From: Mycolicibacterium chubuense
GTDB lineage: Bacteria > Actinomycetota > Actinomycetes > Mycobacteriales > Mycobacteriaceae
Direction of reading: 5' to 3'
NCBI RefSeq assembly: GCF_001044255.1
Contig: NZ_JYNX01000025.1
Span: 1-64,000 of the forward strand
Length of the DNA: 64,000 bases
Below are positions 63,030 through 64,000 of the stretch, piece by piece. Under the pieces are notes generated by a model. It ran no database searches. It had not been told where the DNA came from and saw only the letters and a list, made by a program, of their open reading frames with translations. Position 1 is the first letter of the stretch; every line of letters begins with the position of its first letter. The position numbers were made by a program, and so were the translations under genes.

Positions 63030-64000
63030 ATGCCCCCTTTGCGTCCGTATCACGTCGCGATCGTCGGCTCGGGACCGTCCGGGTTCTTCGCTGCGGCCTC
63101 GCTGTTGAAGGCCGCCGGATCCGGCGACGACCCCGCGCAGCGCGACGTCCGTGTCGACATGCTCGAGATGCTGCCCACCCCGTGGGGTCTGGTGCGGTCG
63201 GGCGTCGCACCGGACCATCCGAAGATCAAGTCGATCTCGGCGCAGTTCGACAAGACCGCCGCCGATCCGCGGTTCCGGTTCTTCGGCAACGTCGTCGTCG
63301 GCGAGCACGTGCAGGCCGAAGAGCTCGCCCAGCGCTACGACGCCGTGATCTATGCCCACGGCACGCAGTCGGACCGGCCGCTGGGCATCCCCGGGGAAGA
63401 CCTCCCGGGCAGTGTGGCCGCCGTCGACTTCGTCGGCTGGTACAACGCCCATCCTGATTTTGCCGATCTCGCGCCCGACTTGACGTGCCGTCGCGCTGTT
63501 GTCATTGGCAACGGCAACGTGGCGATCGACGTCGCGCGCATCCTGGTCAGCGATCCGGACGTGCTCGCAGCGACCGACATCGCCGACCACGCGCTGGAGT
63601 CGCTACGCGATCGCGGCGTTGAGGAGGTGTTGATCATCGGCAGGCGCGGCCCGCTGCAGGCGCCGTTCACCACGCTCGAGCTTCGTGAGCTCGGCGACCT
63701 CGAGGCCCTCGGTGACGTCGACGTGATCATCGACCCGGCCGACTTCGCCGACATCACCGACGAGGACCTCGAGGCCGCGGGCAAGACCGTGCGCAACAAC
63801 ATCAAGGTGCTGCGCGGCTACGTGGAATTGGAACCGCGCGGGGCCAAGCGGCGCATCGTGTTCCGGTTCCGCACGTCGCCGATCGAGATCAAGGGCGACG
63901 GCAAGGTGGAGTCGATCGTGTTGGGCCGCAACGTTCTCGTGCGCGGTGCCGACGGCCGGGTCTCGGCCCGCGACACCGGTGAGCGCGAGGAGGTGCCCGC
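63030..64000 (+). CDS. fprA: NADPH-ferredoxin/adrenodoxin reductase (5' part)
   Basis: The first 323 residues of an adrenodoxin-reductase-like flavoprotein, which moves electrons from NADPH to ferredoxins for P450s and other oxygenases. The FAD motif is AIVGSGPSGFFAAASLL (about 9-25), the signature LEMLPTPWGLVRSGVAPDHP is present, and the NADP motif is VVIGNGNVAIDVARIL. AGAAGG lies 9 bases before the ATG at 63030. The frame runs off the right end of the window. Its place next to prfB matches Rv3106. Confidence 0.95.
   Translation, partial: MPPLRPYHVAIVGSGPSGFFAAASLLKAAGSGDDPAQRDVRVDMLEMLPTPWGLVRSGVAPDHPKIKSISAQFDKTAADPRFRFFGNVVVGEHVQAEELAQRYDAVIYAHGTQSDRPLGIPGEDLPGSVAAVDFVGWYNAHPDFADLAPDLTCRRAVVIGNGNVAIDVARILVSDPDVLAATDIADHALESLRDRGVEEVLIIGRRGPLQAPFTTLELRELGDLEALGDVDVIIDPADFADITDEDLEAAGKTVRNNIKVLRGYVELEPRGAKRRIVFRFRTSPIEIKGDGKVESIVLGRNVLVRGADGRVSARDTGEREEVP

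Noticed and set aside
1-64000. CRISPR arrays, rRNA and tRNA genes
   Set aside because: No regularly spaced repeats, rRNA sequence or tRNA cloverleaf were noticed; the only tRNA-like structure is that of tmRNA.

Overview
The window is chromosomal DNA from a fast-growing type mycobacterium (Mycolicibacterium-like). The evidence is the very high G+C, leaderless-looking GTG starts, an MmpL transporter, F420/LLM oxidoreductases, a DesA3-type desaturase with its reductase, a Ddn-like protein, and the mycobacterial block fprA – prfB – MscS-like – Pro/Thr-rich membrane protein – ftsE – ftsX – smpB followed further on by ssrA. That block matches the order I recall around Rv3100c–Rv3106 of M. tuberculosis.

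Layout. 1–10.3 kb: the tail of a Gly/Pro-repeat protein, a HAD phosphatase, an orphan MmpL, a stand-alone LigD-type primase/polymerase, then a tightly coupled signalling operon (PAS-ANTAR, STAS, a giant histidine kinase/receiver/SpoIIE phosphatase/RsbW-like fusion, STAS). 10.4–18 kb: a small DUF4242 protein, a LAL-type LuxR regulator, a methyltransferase, and a sulfur module (persulfide dioxygenase-rhodanese facing a rhodanese–flavoprotein pair). 18–25.5 kb: an amino-acid permease, an LLM monooxygenase with a kinase-like, a SnoaL-like and a VOC gene, and a TetR/DUF1214 operon facing a sulfotransferase. 25.5–40.5 kb: an alpha-glucan/trehalose-type GH13 cluster cut in two by about 10 kb of unrelated catabolic genes. 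40.6–48 kb: a fused lytic transglycosylase/DUF1460 lipoprotein, DUF2252, a Ddn-like protein, and a PucR-type regulator facing a desaturase electron-transfer pair. 47.9–54.5 kb: a sigma protein consisting of region 2 only, a receptor Ser/Thr kinase, a DUF4189 protein, and a TetR/ABC-like/YhgE module. 54.5–64 kb: ssrA, a GGDEF-EAL protein, an EamA exporter, smpB, ftsX, ftsE, a Pro/Thr-rich protein, an MscS channel, prfB and the start of fprA.

The most striking observation is that one flavin-dependent LLM oxidoreductase gene is split. Its first 118 codons lie at 37861–38214 and its last 211 codons at 27180–27812. The two halves join exactly in frame if 27814–37858 is removed, and a TTG trinucleotide is present at both edges. 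The inserted block carries two aldehyde dehydrogenases, a CrtI-like flavin oxidoreductase, a RedY-like protein, a frameshifted APC permease, a secreted hydrolase and a TetR regulator. Its left end has fused a succinate-semialdehyde-type dehydrogenase in frame to the C-terminal half of the broken LLM gene. No transposase is visible.

Other notable items are the STAS–kinase/phosphatase/anti-sigma–STAS operon with overlapping start/stop codons, an EamA gene whose only sensible start is a CTG overlapping the smpB stop, and the sigma region-2-only protein next to a receptor kinase. All functional assignments come from reading motifs by eye; no searches were run.
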